A stretch of DNA of 64,000 nt from Symbiodinium natans (GCA_905221605.1 CAJNDS010002113.1:823501-887500), one strand, 5' to 3'. Positions 38,801 through 44,340 are shown, numbered from the stretch's first letter. Notes: a model not told the origin generated them from the sequence alone. Numbers and translations: made by a program.

Positions 38801-39756
38801 GCCACGGCATCTCGAGGCGAGGGGCAGGTCAAGGTGATGGAGTTGCTGGGTGGCAATTCTTGGAGGCGTAGTCCTCACTCAGTGATGAAGACCCGTACCC
38901 CTAAGGTTGCCCTAAAGGTGCCCTTTTTATATACTCCTAACATGGCCCTGATATTCCCTTAGAGATCCTTAAAAAGGGGCCTCAAAACCCAAGGGTACAA
39001 CCTTTAGGGTCCAAGGTAGAACCCCTGGACTCTCTGTGTTGTACAGGGGCCCGAGAAAGCCGAAGCCCGCAAAACTGGGAAGGTTGTCAACATTATGATC
39101 CCTGTTGGGGGTACGCTATATAGTAGCTGCCGTAATATAATAGGGATCCAAAAAGGGTGTAGGGTTTAGGGCTGAGGGTTTAGGGTATAGGGTTTAGGGT
39201 TTAGGGTTTAGGCTTTAGGGTTTAGGGTTCTTAATTTTGACAACCACCCAAGTGAGCTCCAAAAACCCGAAGGCCACTGGAAAACACCACTGAGGTTCGT
39301 CACGCCCCTCAGCCGATGGGTGCGCGACTCGAAGCCTCCCGGGTGTGCAAAGGGTTTAGGGTTTAGGGTTTAGGGTTTAGGGTTTAGGGTTTAGGGTTTA
39401 GGTTGAGTTTCGGGTTACTTCAAGGTTTAGGGTTTAGGGTCTAGGGTCCCTAAACCCTATGATGTGTCCCTGTGCCCTACCAAGCCGGAGGTGTCGGGAC
39501 CTTCTAAGAACCTGCACTGGTTGGGCCAGGCTTCCCCAAGATAGGCTGTAGGCTACCCAATGGTATTCAACCCAAATACTACAAAACCCCAAACCCCAAA
39601 CAGCAAACCCCAAACCCGAAACCCTAAACCCTAAACAACCTCCACTGAGCATAGAAGAAGCCGAGGACAGCGCCGCGCTTCGTCAAGTACAACATGATGC
39701 GCCTGATGCATCGGCACGAAGAGCAGCTGGCCTCAAGGGACTCAAGGGATCGTTAG
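20598..39756 (+). CDS. Dinoflagellate-type voltage-gated cation channel with EF-hands (whole gene, provisional 5' end)
   Basis: Multi-exon gene for a plasma-membrane or vesicle ion channel: voltage-sensing helices, pore loop and S6, then C-terminal EF-hands. The part from S4 to the C-terminus (27,097-39,756) is well supported. It covers S4, the S4-S5 linker, an S5-like helix, the pore, S6, a canonical EF-hand, a degenerate second EF-hand and a conserved PLSRW...KYNMM block. Junctions joined in frame include 27,147/27,882, 31,445/31,603, 31,654/32,818, 32,874/33,364, 33,387/33,597, 33,650/34,195, 34,424/34,876, 34,927/37,022, 37,049/38,126 and 39,333/39,666. Most donors are GC or GA. Exons at 20.6-26.4 kb (several transmembrane) probably give the N-terminus and S1-S3, but their order and joins are inferred. 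An exon for EF-hand 2 is not settled. Single-repeat (one six-helix domain) architecture is inferred. Confidence 0.8.
21117..21380 (+). CDS. Candidate exon, Cys- and Arg-rich
   Basis: Follows the acceptor CCGGCTGCAG. Reads CKRVTVVEGALSCGG, then CRCIRHTLMTRRKKRSAVAA. A family G element begins just after it. Part of the presumed N-terminal region of the channel or of a neighbouring gene. Confidence 0.45.
21383..21510. mobile_element. Introner-like element, family G, copy 2
   Basis: CATGGGCCCCTAATCTGGTC at the left and GACCCATATTATGAAGGGAC at the right. Shares GGCTTCTGAAGTCTGAGCCC with the copy at 15,515. Confidence 0.65.
21548..21655 (+). CDS. Candidate exon with acidic loop
   Basis: After CCTAAGCAG the frame reads SPWDQRVYQGSMVPLGGDYI and then RVQGWDSDESGTTWG. 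Convincing composition. No domain is assigned. Confidence 0.6.
22708..22814. mobile_element. Introner-like element, family B, copy 1
   Basis: GGATGCCCAGTAGTACCC at the left is the inverted partner of GGTTACTGGGCAACC at the right. The core has TTCCCTTATAAACCCC and GGGCACCCTTTGTCAT. CTAG occurs next to both ends. Confidence 0.8.
22839..22938 (+). CDS. Channel gene: probable S1 exon
   Basis: Reads LRTRKLASWLVKNHYLANAS followed by the hydrophobic AIVVMCLGGMWMR. The pattern of a basic lead-in, SWLVKNHY and a hydrophobic helix fits the first voltage-sensor helix of dinoflagellate channels, but this identification is inference. Confidence 0.6.
23031..23120 (+). CDS. Candidate exon between transmembrane exons
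   Basis: Bounded by CGAATCCAG and the donor GTTAGG. Reads PPQLPPRFDTYLTCVDIDSR and then PHPTDTYTLE. A possible extracellular loop. Confidence 0.55.
23114..23317. repeat. GGAA-rich array between 13-bp direct repeats
   Basis: (GGAAGGAAGGAA/GGGAA)n at about 23,122-23,240. GTTGGAGGTTAGG occurs immediately before the array and again at 23,304-23,316, each at an exon-like edge followed by GTTAGG. Confidence 0.75.
23721..23848. mobile_element. Introner-like element, family D, copy 4
   Basis: TACTTGAAGGTTCATGGGCA at the left and TACCCATGACCCTACAAGTA at the right. Inside the region of candidate channel exons. Confidence 0.8.
24191..24290 (+). CDS. Channel gene: probable S2 exon
   Basis: After CTCAAACCAG reads RYTIELFLFLAVHGISIVMK and then LWRDAFFMLRPQT. 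Hydrophobic helix with an internal Glu and a following Lys/Arg cluster, as in S2 of voltage sensors. It runs directly into a TTTATAGGG array. Confidence 0.65.
24294..24484. repeat. Variant array (TTTATAGGG)n
   Basis: About 20 units of a nine-base derivative of the telomere-type repeat (GGGTTTATA), with some TTTGTAGGG and TTTACAGGG. It is the only array of this period in the window and lies in an intron after the S2 exon. Confidence 0.95.
24598..24683. repeat. (TTTAGGG)n array
   Basis: About eleven units with one interruption (GAGGGTAACCCTAGGG), where a strand switch can be seen. Confidence 0.9.
24956..25049 (+). CDS. Channel gene: transmembrane exon (S3-like)
   Basis: After CTGTCTGCTGCCAG|G reads IDVGVLVCGYVPWLNLGAVA and then LWVFFNLENLE. 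A long hydrophobic helix ending in an acidic NLE motif. Position between S2 and S4 suggests S3, by inference. Confidence 0.6.
25050..25205. repeat. Degenerate (CCCTAAA)n array
   Basis: About 20 units with many variants (CACTAAA, CCCTACA), directly after the S3-like exon. Confidence 0.9.
25381..25633 (+). CDS. Two overlapping exon candidates
   Basis: 25,381-25,485 reads DCRMSTLDTLSEREGWDLIP and then DFWKAFSSGSALAK. From 25,486 another frame reads SAFHMLRELGLHPVGVPSEG, then FRILVAASRRPYLKSYTR up to a TAG at 25,631. The frame change lies at a 14-bp tandem duplication (TGCCCTTGCAAAAG twice, about 25,473-25,500). Either two exons abut, or the duplication is a frameshift. Confidence 0.5.
25735..25866 (+). 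CDS. Candidate membrane-associated exon
   Basis: Reads PYSSESKVELVLSLTGMGEF and then FGRIGMRLGLILRVQDAGIA. Helical and partly hydrophobic. It overlaps the first copy of a 20-bp direct repeat. Confidence 0.5.
   Translation, partial: TPYSSESKVELVLSLTGMGEFFGRIGMRLGLILRVQDAGIAAI
25914..26132 (+). CDS. Candidate exon with poly-Pro and a transmembrane helix
   Basis: Reads LQLDAPEKHDAWPGAWLDDE, then a poly-C tract encoding prolines, a basic NKKRK stretch, a helix HVLVACLWLILAGLILVARL and a stop at 26,130. The poly-C run (25,986-26,002) could instead be intronic, separating two exons. Confidence 0.5.
   Translation, partial: GLQLDAPEKHDAWPGAWLDDEFPTPPPPPPQTNKKRKPPETHVLVACLWLILAGLILVARLSFFGPAAFSSV
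26188..26290. mobile_element. Introner-like element, family B, copy 2
   Basis: Core TTAGGTTCCCTTATAAGCCC and right end CCTAGGTTACTCGTGGGG. It is followed closely by an open exon. Confidence 0.7.
26298..26408 (+). CDS. Candidate exon, beta-rich
   Basis: Reads TRLSVKVEVEAMFGRDGKCS and then FSVGVCEFVG before a stop at 26,406. It follows a family B element. Protein-like, unassigned. Confidence 0.5.
   Translation, partial: TRLSVKVEVEAMFGRDGKCSFSVGVCEFVGPLGFRL
26830..27010. repeat. G-rich GGGGCGGAG tract and (GTAT/GAAT)n microsatellite
   Basis: GGGGCGGAGGGG units at 26,828-26,876, then ATGAATGA and GTATGTAT tetramers to about 27,008. Confidence 0.85.
27097..27147 (+). CDS. Channel gene: S4 voltage-sensor exon
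   Basis: Reads HQRRPRLRLLRVARVL, with arginines at every third position (R-LL-R-VA-R-VL-R). The last Arg codon is split C|GT across a GTAACT donor and completed by the exon at 27,882, giving RLRLLRVARVLRLTRLLRK. The periodic Arg pattern is diagnostic of S4 in voltage-gated channels. The 5' edge is uncertain. Confidence 0.85.
27260..27504 (+). CDS. Open region inside an S4-linker intron, unassigned
   Basis: Several frames are open here (for example GLVERIVCILSRDELASFFQ and EFVLGHQFTLRDKSW). It lies inside the intron that joins S4 to the linker exon, so it is either an alternative exon or non-coding. Confidence 0.25.
27882..28111 (+). CDS. Channel gene: end of S4 and S4-S5 linker exon
   Basis: Begins after AAGTCGCAG and reads LTRLLRKSTSLKELLGWFVG and IWNK, a family-typical S4-S5 linker (LLRK..SLKELL). 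The frame stays open to 28,111, but the exon probably ends earlier, near a GTTTCA donor at about 27,955. Joins 27,147 in phase through a GT-AG intron. Confidence 0.8.
28190..28325. repeat. AT-rich region with (GTAT)n
   Basis: About eleven tandem GTAT units at 28,277-28,324 after AT-rich sequence. No coding signal. Confidence 0.85.
28822..28920. mobile_element. Introner-like element, family A, copy 2, with ATTCG direct repeats
   Basis: GCTTAAGAACC at the left mirrors GGTTCTTAAGC at the right, with a G-run beside the right arm. ATTCG occurs directly outside both ends (28,818 and 28,921 region), a probable target-site duplication. Open frames lie on both sides. Confidence 0.8.
28933..29159 (+). 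CDS. Open region after family A element
   Basis: Two plus frames are open. One reads HLYETRASSEMLSYFYGASN and NPYSEDQKKPQSILQQLIDH to a stop at 29,157. The other reads KAEPTPDFLCPRLRRLL. By position it falls in a channel-gene intron and is unassigned. Confidence 0.35.
29360..29440. mobile_element. Family B fragment
   Basis: GCTAGGCTGCCCAGTAAC and AAAAAGGGTGCCCTTTTT match one end of family B. The other end is missing or altered. Confidence 0.5.
29618..29718 (+). CDS. Candidate exon, unassigned
   Basis: Reads MWVRSGPCTTHPQPSTQFRN and then VRDPFDAAWLGG to a stop. It lies just before a family E element and within the channel-gene span. A minus frame also overlaps. Confidence 0.3.
29749..29834. 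mobile_element. Introner-like element, family E, copy 3
   Basis: GGGGACCCCCGTATATAGAT at the left and CCCCTAATTTCGGAAACCCCC at the right, with CCCTTATGATAAGG in the centre. Confidence 0.65.
30382..30420 (+). CDS. Channel gene: S5-like exon
   Basis: After CATTGCCAAG|G reads TFWAMLMVEIVNP. Family knowledge: dinoflagellate channels have a comparable stretch (R-T-F-x-W-A-x-L...V-E-x-x-x-P) leading from S5 to the pore region. It ends before GTCCTC. Joins to neighbours not verified. Confidence 0.6.
30713..31115. CDS. Ambiguous open region, both strands
   Basis: The minus strand 30,713-30,997 (VIEVCMPFLLDNPCAAAAVS) and plus strand 30,855-31,115 (VSTSVQVGIATVAPPSCNKS) are both open and protein-like. 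At most one is real. It lies in a channel-gene intron. Confidence 0.2.
31287..31376. mobile_element. Introner-like element, family A, copy 3
   Basis: GCTTAAGAACCACCGC at the left and a G-run with GGTATCTTAACC at the right. The core CCTTATAAGGGCAATATAGG is shared with other copies. It lies just upstream of the pre-pore exon. Confidence 0.75.
31417..31445 (+). CDS. Channel gene: pre-pore exon (29 bp)
   Basis: After CACTGAG reads VMDANLLLFK, with the Lys codon split AA|G. The intron starts GC (31,446). Joining to 31,603 gives ANLLLFKTVIAGDSWG, the exact lead-in to the pore of this channel family. The frame runs on to 31,499 at a GTAGG, so an alternative donor exists. Confidence 0.85.
31603..31654 (+). 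CDS. Channel gene: pore-loop exon
   Basis: Reads TVIAGDSWGEIAVPVIE, the pore/selectivity segment of dinoflagellate voltage-gated cation channels (GDSWG motif). 52 bp. Acceptor CTGAG|G. The intron that follows begins GA (31,655), a donor type known from dinoflagellates. The acidic residue in GDSWGE is in the place of a filter carboxylate, by inference. Confidence 0.9.
31715..31815. mobile_element. Introner-like element, family B, copy 3
   Basis: Core TTTTAGGTTCCCTTATCAGA and GGGCACCCTTGTTATTCC, right end CTAGGTTACTCTTGGGGTCT. Located in the intron between pore and S6 exons. Confidence 0.75.
32818..32874 (+). CDS. Channel gene: S6 exon, first part
   Basis: Reads DHPETAMIFVGSQLTLVFG, 19 codons, phase 0 at both ends. 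Acceptor CAGCCAG|G. The following intron starts GC. Exactly the S6 start expected after VPVIE in this family. Confidence 0.9.
33364..33387 (+). CDS. Channel gene: 24-bp S6 microexon
   Basis: Reads VLNLIVAV (eight codons), the core of S6. Acceptor CACCCAG|G. The intron after it starts GA. It joins the preceding VFG and following VVDTFAE in frame, giving the family motif VLNLIVAVVVDTFAE. Confidence 0.9.
33597..33650 (+). CDS. Channel gene: post-S6 exon
   Basis: Reads VVDTFAEARQHDVLNLAE, 18 codons, with acceptor CGCTGAG|G and a GC donor. This is the conserved cytoplasmic segment directly after S6. Confidence 0.92.
33816..33920. repeat. (CCCTAAA)n array
   Basis: About 14 units in the intron between 33,650 and 34,195. 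Confidence 0.95.
34120..34175. repeat. (CCCTAAA)n array
   Basis: About seven units just upstream of the next channel exon, in the same intron. Confidence 0.95.
34195..34239 (+). CDS. Channel gene: linker helix exon
   Basis: After TCTTGAG reads ELEQDMATDQKALQR, continuing NLAE-ELEQD as expected for the charged helix between S6 and the first EF-hand. The 3' edge is uncertain by two to four bases (CGA/CT), because the next exon starts in phase 2. Confidence 0.85.
34259..34310. repeat. (TTTAGGG)n array
   Basis: About seven units directly after the linker exon. The opposite strand orientation to the array directly before that exon means the two arrays face each other across it. Confidence 0.95.
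34393..34424 (+). CDS. Channel gene: EF-hand 1, first half
   Basis: Acceptor TTGCGCAG|G, reads KIFNRIDADG plus the first base of Ser. The intron starts GC (34,425). Joining to 34,876 gives the loop DADGSGEVTLSE, a canonical 12-residue EF-hand with D1, D3, S5, E7, T9 and E12. Predicted to bind Ca2+. Confidence 0.88.
34413..34604 (+). CDS. Open frame overlapping the EF-hand exon, alternative
   Basis: Another frame is open to 34,604 and reads SEHKARLKGMAFFRLHNDFC, then RSAVARKLEEMHVHGSFEIS. It lies largely in the EF-hand intron. It could be an alternative exon or chance. Confidence 0.3.
   Translation: MQMEAPGQTKSPSEGLSEHKARLKGMAFFRLHNDFCCIRSAVARKLEEMHVHGSFEISEGSPS
34740..34800. repeat. (CCCTAAA)n array
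   Basis: About eight units inside the intron that splits EF-hand 1. Confidence 0.95.
34876..34927 (+). CDS. Channel gene: EF-hand 1, second half
   Basis: After CCTGTCAG reads (S)GEVTLSELIEGAQRVP and splits a Gly codon GG|C at a GC donor (34,928). Joins in frame to both neighbours. LSELIEGA is the typical outgoing helix of this family. Confidence 0.88.
35050..36295. repeat. Degenerate tandem array TGACTCAATTTGAAAGTGTTTCAAA
   Basis: Roughly 40 imperfect copies of a unit of about 25-28 bp over 1.2 kb, AT-rich and full of short dyads (TTTGAAA/TTTCAAA). It lies inside the GC-AG intron 34,928-37,021 of the channel gene. No coding potential. Confidence 0.93.
37022..37049 (+). CDS. Channel gene: 28-bp exon between EF-hands
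   Basis: After TTTCGTAG completes Gly and reads RLQVMDIDE, followed by a GC donor. MDIDE continues into VDLQQLFEMID at 38,126, a family-typical segment. Confidence 0.85.
37368..37465. mobile_element. Introner-like element, family E, copy 4
   Basis: TTTCCCCCAATAGGGGTACC at the left, CGGAACCCCTACTTTCGTAG at the right. In a channel intron. Confidence 0.6.
37529..37636. mobile_element. Introner-like element, family C, copy 3
   Basis: GGTTGGGATGTTCCCCCTTA at the left and GGGTGAACATCTCAACC at the right, inner arms AGCAGTCCTT and AAGGACTGCT. In the channel intron 37,050-38,125. Confidence 0.85.
38126..38170 (+). CDS. Channel gene: EF-hand 2 entering helix
   Basis: After GGGGAAAG reads VDLQQLFEMIDIEGH. 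Family members have DxDGSG here, so Glu at loop position 3 and His at position 5 make this a degenerate, possibly non-binding loop. The exon completing the loop is not settled (candidate at about 38,802-38,815, TCGAG|GC). Confidence 0.85.
38170..38300. repeat. Degenerate telomere-type array (TTTAGGG/CTTAGGG/TGAGGG)
   Basis: About 18 degenerate units directly after the EF-hand 2 exon. Confidence 0.9.
38444..38677 (-). CDS. Candidate minus-strand frame inside a channel intron
   Basis: 77 codons open, with natural composition (VLGANLYLWDSVSVILPYTS). No domain. Probably chance in an intron. Confidence 0.2.
   Translation of the reverse strand: MRSKLPAPAHSRQPVPRKAHVLGANLYLWDSVSVILPYTSSHKASVTCSTYRCGTDKHRPYSGPPALMIPELPDRHT
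39295..39333 (+). CDS. Channel gene: conserved PLSRW exon
   Basis: After CCACTGAG reads FVTPLSRWVRDS and splits Lys AA|G at a GC donor (39,334). The EF...PLSRW...DSKTAPRF block is characteristic of the region after the second EF-hand in this family. Confidence 0.9.
39350..39412. repeat. (TTTAGGG)n array
   Basis: About eight units in the last intron of the channel gene. Confidence 0.95.
39666..39756 (+). CDS. Channel gene: last recognised exon
   Basis: After AGCCGAG|G reads TAPRFVKYNMMRLMHRHEEQ then LASRDSRDR and TAG at 39,754. The first part matches the family (TAPRF.KYNMMR). Relatives usually continue further, so the stop may lie in an intron beginning GC after EEQL. Confidence 0.85.
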
Positions 39757-39836
39757 GGTTTAGGGTTTAGGGTTTAGGGTTTAGGGTTTAGGGTTTAGGG
39801 TTTAGGGTTTAGGGTTTAGGGTTTAGGGTTTAGGGA
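39755..39836. repeat. (TTTAGGG)n array
   Basis: Twelve nearly perfect units directly after the last channel exon. The apparent stop codon TAG is the first base triplet of this array, which suggests readthrough from exon into intron rather than a true terminus. Confidence 0.95.
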
Positions 39837-39845
39837 AACCTAGGT

Positions 39846-39947
39846 ACTATATCCCCCTTGAAAATTGTTTTTTATTCTTGCTTATACAAAACCCAAGAGG
39901 ATGTTGAAAATATCATGTTTATTACGGTTCTCAGGGGAGTATAGATT
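39846..39947. mobile_element. Introner-like element, family F, copy 2
   Basis: ACTATATCCCCCTTG at the left and CTCAGGGGAGTATAGATT at the right. AAAACCCAAGAGGAT inside. Confidence 0.75.
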
Positions 39948-40117
39948 AGGGTTTAGGCGTCCCAGCCAGCTTGTCCGAGTCTCGGCGCAAAAAGGTTTAG
40001 GGCCGTTTCGGGTTTAGGGCTTAGCAAAAAGGGTTTATATAGGGTTTATGTAGGGTTCAGAGTTCAGGGTTCAGGGTTTAGGCGCCCTTTAGTGTCGCAA
40101 CGCTTCAGATACTGACG

Positions 40118-40631
40118 CTACCCTCGGCGTCTGGAGGGTTCCCCCCCCGCCACGCATCTGAGTAGCCTACGGCACACAAATACCCCTTGAAGCCCTAGCG
40201 ACCTCAATACTACGGTAAACCCTTGAATCTGGCACTTCACAACCCTGAGGCTGTGGTGTTGGGGTCTCAGAAGCCCTGAAGTTGGGACCCTTCGGCCTTC
40301 AAACTTGGGCTTGCAAGTCGAAACATTGAAGTACTCTCCCCCACATTCCTCGGAGACAGCTTCGCACTTGCTGGCTCTTAGGGGGGAAATTTTTAGAAGT
40401 AAGACATTCGGCTTCTGTAGAAGGATACCAGGTGCCCAACTCCCCAACTCCCCAACTCCCTTTCAAGAGCTAGTCTGCTTAGGGTTTAGGATTGGGTTTA
40501 GGGTTCCTGCGATGCGAGCGACTTCTTTCCCCAGTATGCGCGTGCCTGTCAATACGTCCCAAATGCTCTCCATTCCCTGCAGCCCCGGTGAGTCTCAACT
40601 AGAGGTTGAAATTTATCAGCTGAGGCTTTAA
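40118..40631. CDS. Ambiguous open region, both strands
   Basis: The plus frame 40,305-40,631 ends SQLEVEIYQLRL and stop, compatible with a helical C-terminus of the channel. The minus frame 40,118-40,447 overlaps. Neither is convincing. Confidence 0.2.
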
Positions 40632-41336
40632 GGCCAAATCTTAAAGTGACTCCGACTGGGCTGAAAAGGTTTGTCGGCTCCGTCGACGCTCGCTTCGTCC
40701 CTCGGCCGTGACCTGCGAGGGCTCGCCCTACGTTGAGCAAGAGAACCTACACCCTCAGACCCACACCTAGACCCCAAACCAAGACCTGCAATCCCTAGAA
40801 GGGTTCTAAGTTGGGGTTTCTCTTGAGGCCCTCCTGTAAGAAATAAAGTTCGAACTTACCTACGAGAGAAGGAACAAGCCCAAACCCTGTGTGAGTGTGA
40901 GAGCCGAAACCCTAACTCGGTCGTCCGAGTGTGAGCGATTATGCCCTAGACCCTAACCCCCCACCCCCCTTTTCCCCCCCTGCCCAAAAAAATAACAAAA
41001 ACAGAAAACAGAGATTCATGGCAGCTTGTGGGGCACGAGTAGTCCTCAACCGGGAAAGAGGCGGGTCTTGCTGAGAGCCGTGAGATGCCTTGGCCACTGC
41101 AAGTTGTGCAGTTTGCATCTCCCCGCACTTCTCACAAAATGCTGCGCGCAGAACATATGGCGTGTGGCTTCGGGTAAGCTGAGCCTTATGACGTGGATCA
41201 GGGCAGGCGGATTAAAAGGTCTTAGAACGTCTTGGAGTTTCTAACTCCGAGCCGCGCCCACCATACTTGCCTACGCCAGTTCTTCTAACTTAGGGTCCCT
41301 TGTAGTGTCCCTCCCGTAGAGTGTAGAGGATTTCCA

Positions 41337-41591
41337 GTGTCAATTTCCAGCAAGAGCCGAGGAGCTTCTTGCAGGGCATCTCGACGAGAAGCTCGGTTGC
41401 ACGCGTGCGGTTTCCTTTGGGCAAGGGCGTGCGGCAAGGTTGCTTGGAGCAAGTTGGAGATGCTGGCCCTTGCATCTGTCAAGCCTTATGGCTTCTTTGA
41501 TCTGCGCCACAAACGGCCGAATTTCAGAAAGGTGCACATATTTGCAGACAAGCCGTGCCGTATTAAAAGTTCTTCTTGTGATGCATGCTGA
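41337..41591 (+). CDS. Candidate exon, unknown
   Basis: Open frame reading CGFLWARACGKVAWSKLEML, then FFDLRHKRPNFRKVHIFADK to a stop at 41,589. Protein-like, no domain. Confidence 0.35.
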   Translation: MSISSKSRGASCRASRREARLHACGFLWARACGKVAWSKLEMLALASVKPYGFFDLRHKRPNFRKVHIFADKPCRIKSSSCDAC

Positions 41592-41706
41592 CTACATATG
41601 CGCTTGCAAAGCGGTCTAAACTAGGGTCCCTTTTGGTGCTCGTGTCGTAGTGCCACCCCGCATATTAGGGCACCCACCACGAAACCATTAAAGTGAACCA
41701 CCGAAG

Positions 41707-41976
41707 TCACAACTGATCGTAGGAATTAATTTCACGGCATCTACTCCGACCTTGCCTCGTTGGGAGCTGTAAAGCACTCAAGCAGAAGCTTCCTGGAAGG
41801 AAGTCCTGTACCCTTACATGGGAGGTCTGGATCCATGATGATCCATGCTGTTGCTGACGTTTAAGCCATTCTTCGAGAAGTGGCCAAATGCACAGACAAT
41901 GGTAAAAGGTGCACGGCCTCTCAGGAACTGAACAACACCTAACAATGAACTTGCCGGAGGGCATCCAGTCTTTCAA
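41707..41976 (-). CDS. Candidate minus-strand exon, unknown
   Basis: 89 codons open, including CTFYHCLCIWPLLEEWLKRQ. Partly hydrophobic. No domain assigned. Confidence 0.3.
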   Translation of the reverse strand: MKDWMPSGKFIVRCCSVPERPCTFYHCLCIWPLLEEWLKRQQQHGSSWIQTSHVRVQDFLPGSFCLSALQLPTRQGRSRCREINSYDQL

Positions 41977-42669
41977 AAAATGGTGACAAGGCGGCCCTGC
42001 ATGGGATGTCCCCGAGAACCCTTTATCAAATCCGAAGCTTCGTAAACCCGAAGTCCCTATTTACCCTAAACCTTAAGCCCGAAGCCCCGAACCCACAACC
42101 CTATTCATCAGGATGACTGATTGTCTCCGGTATCTCACCGGATCCAGGAGCCGGAGTTTTAGGGTGCAGGGTTTAGGGTATAGGGTTTAGGGTTTAGAGA
42201 AAACAGCAACAGTCTCGTTCAGACCGAAGCACAGTTCTAATAGGCCTGCTTTTTTTTCTTTTCTTTTGGGGGCCGCTGTGACCGTGTGGGGGGGGGGGGG
42301 GGGGGCCTTACCTACCAAACTTGGCCTTGCGCCGCGAGTTCAGAGTGGGACTGCGCTTCACGTACTAGCCGAGCAGGTAACCTGTAACCTTTTGGGGCAT
42401 ACATACAATCCTACCATAATTGAAAGGTGAACCTTGTTCTCGGGTCAGGGTACTCAGCAACTAATGAATCATGGCCCTTGGACCCTGAAGAGTCCAACCC
42501 GGGACCCTAAACCCCAAACCCTAAACCCTAAACCCTAAACCACAAGTCTTCTAGCTTCTCAGAAGTGGAGGATCTCCGAGTCTTCCAGAAGCACTGAAGA
42601 GATGGAAGCAGGCCGCGGGCGGTGCAGGGTGTAGCCTTCTTGGGGATATTTTCGATTTGTACCGATATC

Positions 42670-42750
42670 TTTTCATGTATGTATATGTATATATATACAT
42701 ATATATATATATGTGTGTGTGTGTTTTTCATGTGTATATATATATATCTC
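42670..42750. repeat. AT/GT microsatellite
   Basis: (TA)n and (GT)n units. Reading frames in it are artefacts. Confidence 0.85.
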
Positions 42751-42818
42751 ATTATACAACCCCAGGAAAATTTTCAAACAATAGTTAATCAATTGAGGCT
42801 CCAAGGGGAGTATAGCAG

Positions 42819-42936
42819 GGAGATGAAGCATGGAAGCTTTTGGTTTCAGAGCGGACTTGAGTTCAACCGACACCTTGTCATTGGACGGCAGCATGTGATT
42901 GACGCGAATGCAGCATCTTCTATCAGTGTGGCGTAA
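42819..42936 (+). CDS. Candidate exon after a family F fragment
   Basis: Reads EMKHGSFWFQSGLEFNRHLV and then IGRQHVIDANAASSISVA to a stop at 42,934. Protein-like, unassigned. Confidence 0.45.
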
Positions 42937-43129
42937 GACAAACAAGATTCGTAGCTGAATCCGCGCAGGCCTCGGATCAGGCCTCGGATCAAGCCTTCTC
43001 GGCAGCATGACTTTCGAGTCGCTGCGACACTCTCGCAGCGAAGGCTGGGCGCTGGAAGGGCTTAGATTCCTGCATCTAGCTGTCGTCCTTCAGTCGGTCT
43101 ATGAATAACGCGTCTCTTGTTGGGATGTG

Positions 43130-43321
43130 TTAATGTGTTCGGACATCTTTCCATCGTGCATCCTGTCCAAGTCCCTGGCTTGATCCAATGCAGCCTGTCA
43201 CGATTTCTGAAAATGTTTGGGCTGCGACCAAAAGGTCCTGCACTACAAGTATGCCTAGCACTATAGCAGGGACACGTGCAAGCTTGACGCCATGGTGTTC
43301 GCGAAGTAGAATGTCGTGCAA
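43130..43321 (-). CDS. Candidate minus-strand exon resembling a cation/proton antiporter segment
   Basis: Reads MHDILLREHHGVKLARVPAI then VLGILVVQDLLVAAQTF. GxLVxQDLxVA resembles the transmembrane QD motif of CPA2/Kef-type K+/H+ antiporters. A plus-strand frame is also open across it. Identification is tentative. Confidence 0.4.
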   Translation of the reverse strand: MHDILLREHHGVKLARVPAIVLGILVVQDLLVAAQTFSEIVTGCIGSSQGLGQDARWKDVRTH

Positions 43322-43374
43322 GCGTTGCGTGGCCTGTGCTCTCTGCCGGCCTTGTTGTCAAGGTGGGTTGTTAA

Positions 43375-43719
43375 ATGCTCCGCGCCTGCCGGCAGTCTGC
43401 AAGATTCGATATTTCTAGTTGCGCAGTGGCCACATACAGCCAAAGCCGGATAAAACACGCCTTCCGCTGCGCAAGCTCATTGTCGTGCATGCTCGACATA
43501 ATATGTCCTGCAGAGCTTCGACTCTTGAACTTTGCACAGCATGCGCCCAAAAGTTCGCGAAAGTCCCACGACGAAAGCCAGGCAAGGTCCCGGCCCATCC
43601 GGGCCACCAAATCCGAAATCCATCGTTGTGTTCATCTGTCCTCCACGGCTGGGAAGTCTGGTGCCCCAAGCGCCTGCGTTAGCTGTATAGTCACCATTCA
43701 CAGGATCAGGGCTCCATAG
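43375..43719 (+). CDS. Ambiguous open region
   Basis: The plus frame of 114 codons overlaps two minus frames of 79 and 84 codons. None carries a known motif. Confidence 0.2.
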   Translation: MLRACRQSARFDISSCAVATYSQSRIKHAFRCASSLSCMLDIICPAELRLLNFAQHAPKSSRKSHDESQARSRPIRATKSEIHRCVHLSSTAGKSGAPSACVSCIVTIHRIRAP

Positions 43720-44340
43720 ATAGTTCCGTTTTGCCGGGGTTTAACCCTAAACCCTAAACCCCAAACCCCAAACCGCAAACCCCAAACCCCAAACCCCACC
43801 CACCCCAGCCTCAGCGGGGGCCGGAGGGAACCACACCATGAGGGGGGAAGGAGGACTGGGTGACACTGCACCATATATGGCCCAGGGCGTGTGGGTTGTC
43901 GAAAATTTTCGGGATTGATACGAATGAGATTCTTAGACTCTTAGACGGTTGGGGCATGTGGCTTCGGGTTGCAGGCAGAATTGAAGGCTGTCTTTGAGTG
44001 GTTCGGGTAGCGGTTTTGCTTTGAAAAAGACTTCGGCCAGGTCGCACACTGCTGCTGCTAGTGCTGCTGCGCTGCGCGATTTGTCCAGGGAGCCCAATCT
44101 TGCTTGCTTATGCTGCTTATAACCTCAGTATATCATAAGCTCAGAAGTAAGACCCTATAAGACCCTGGAATGTTGTTTAAGGTCAACCGGGCTCGGCTTG
44201 TAGCGAGGCGCCATCAGCGGCATTCACGGGTTCCCCTGCTCTCAAAAAACTACCCCCCCCCTAGGTTCCCTAGGTTCCCTAAACCCTAAACCCTAAACCC
44301 ATAACTAAGGCTATTTAGGGATAGTGGGGGAACCCATGAG

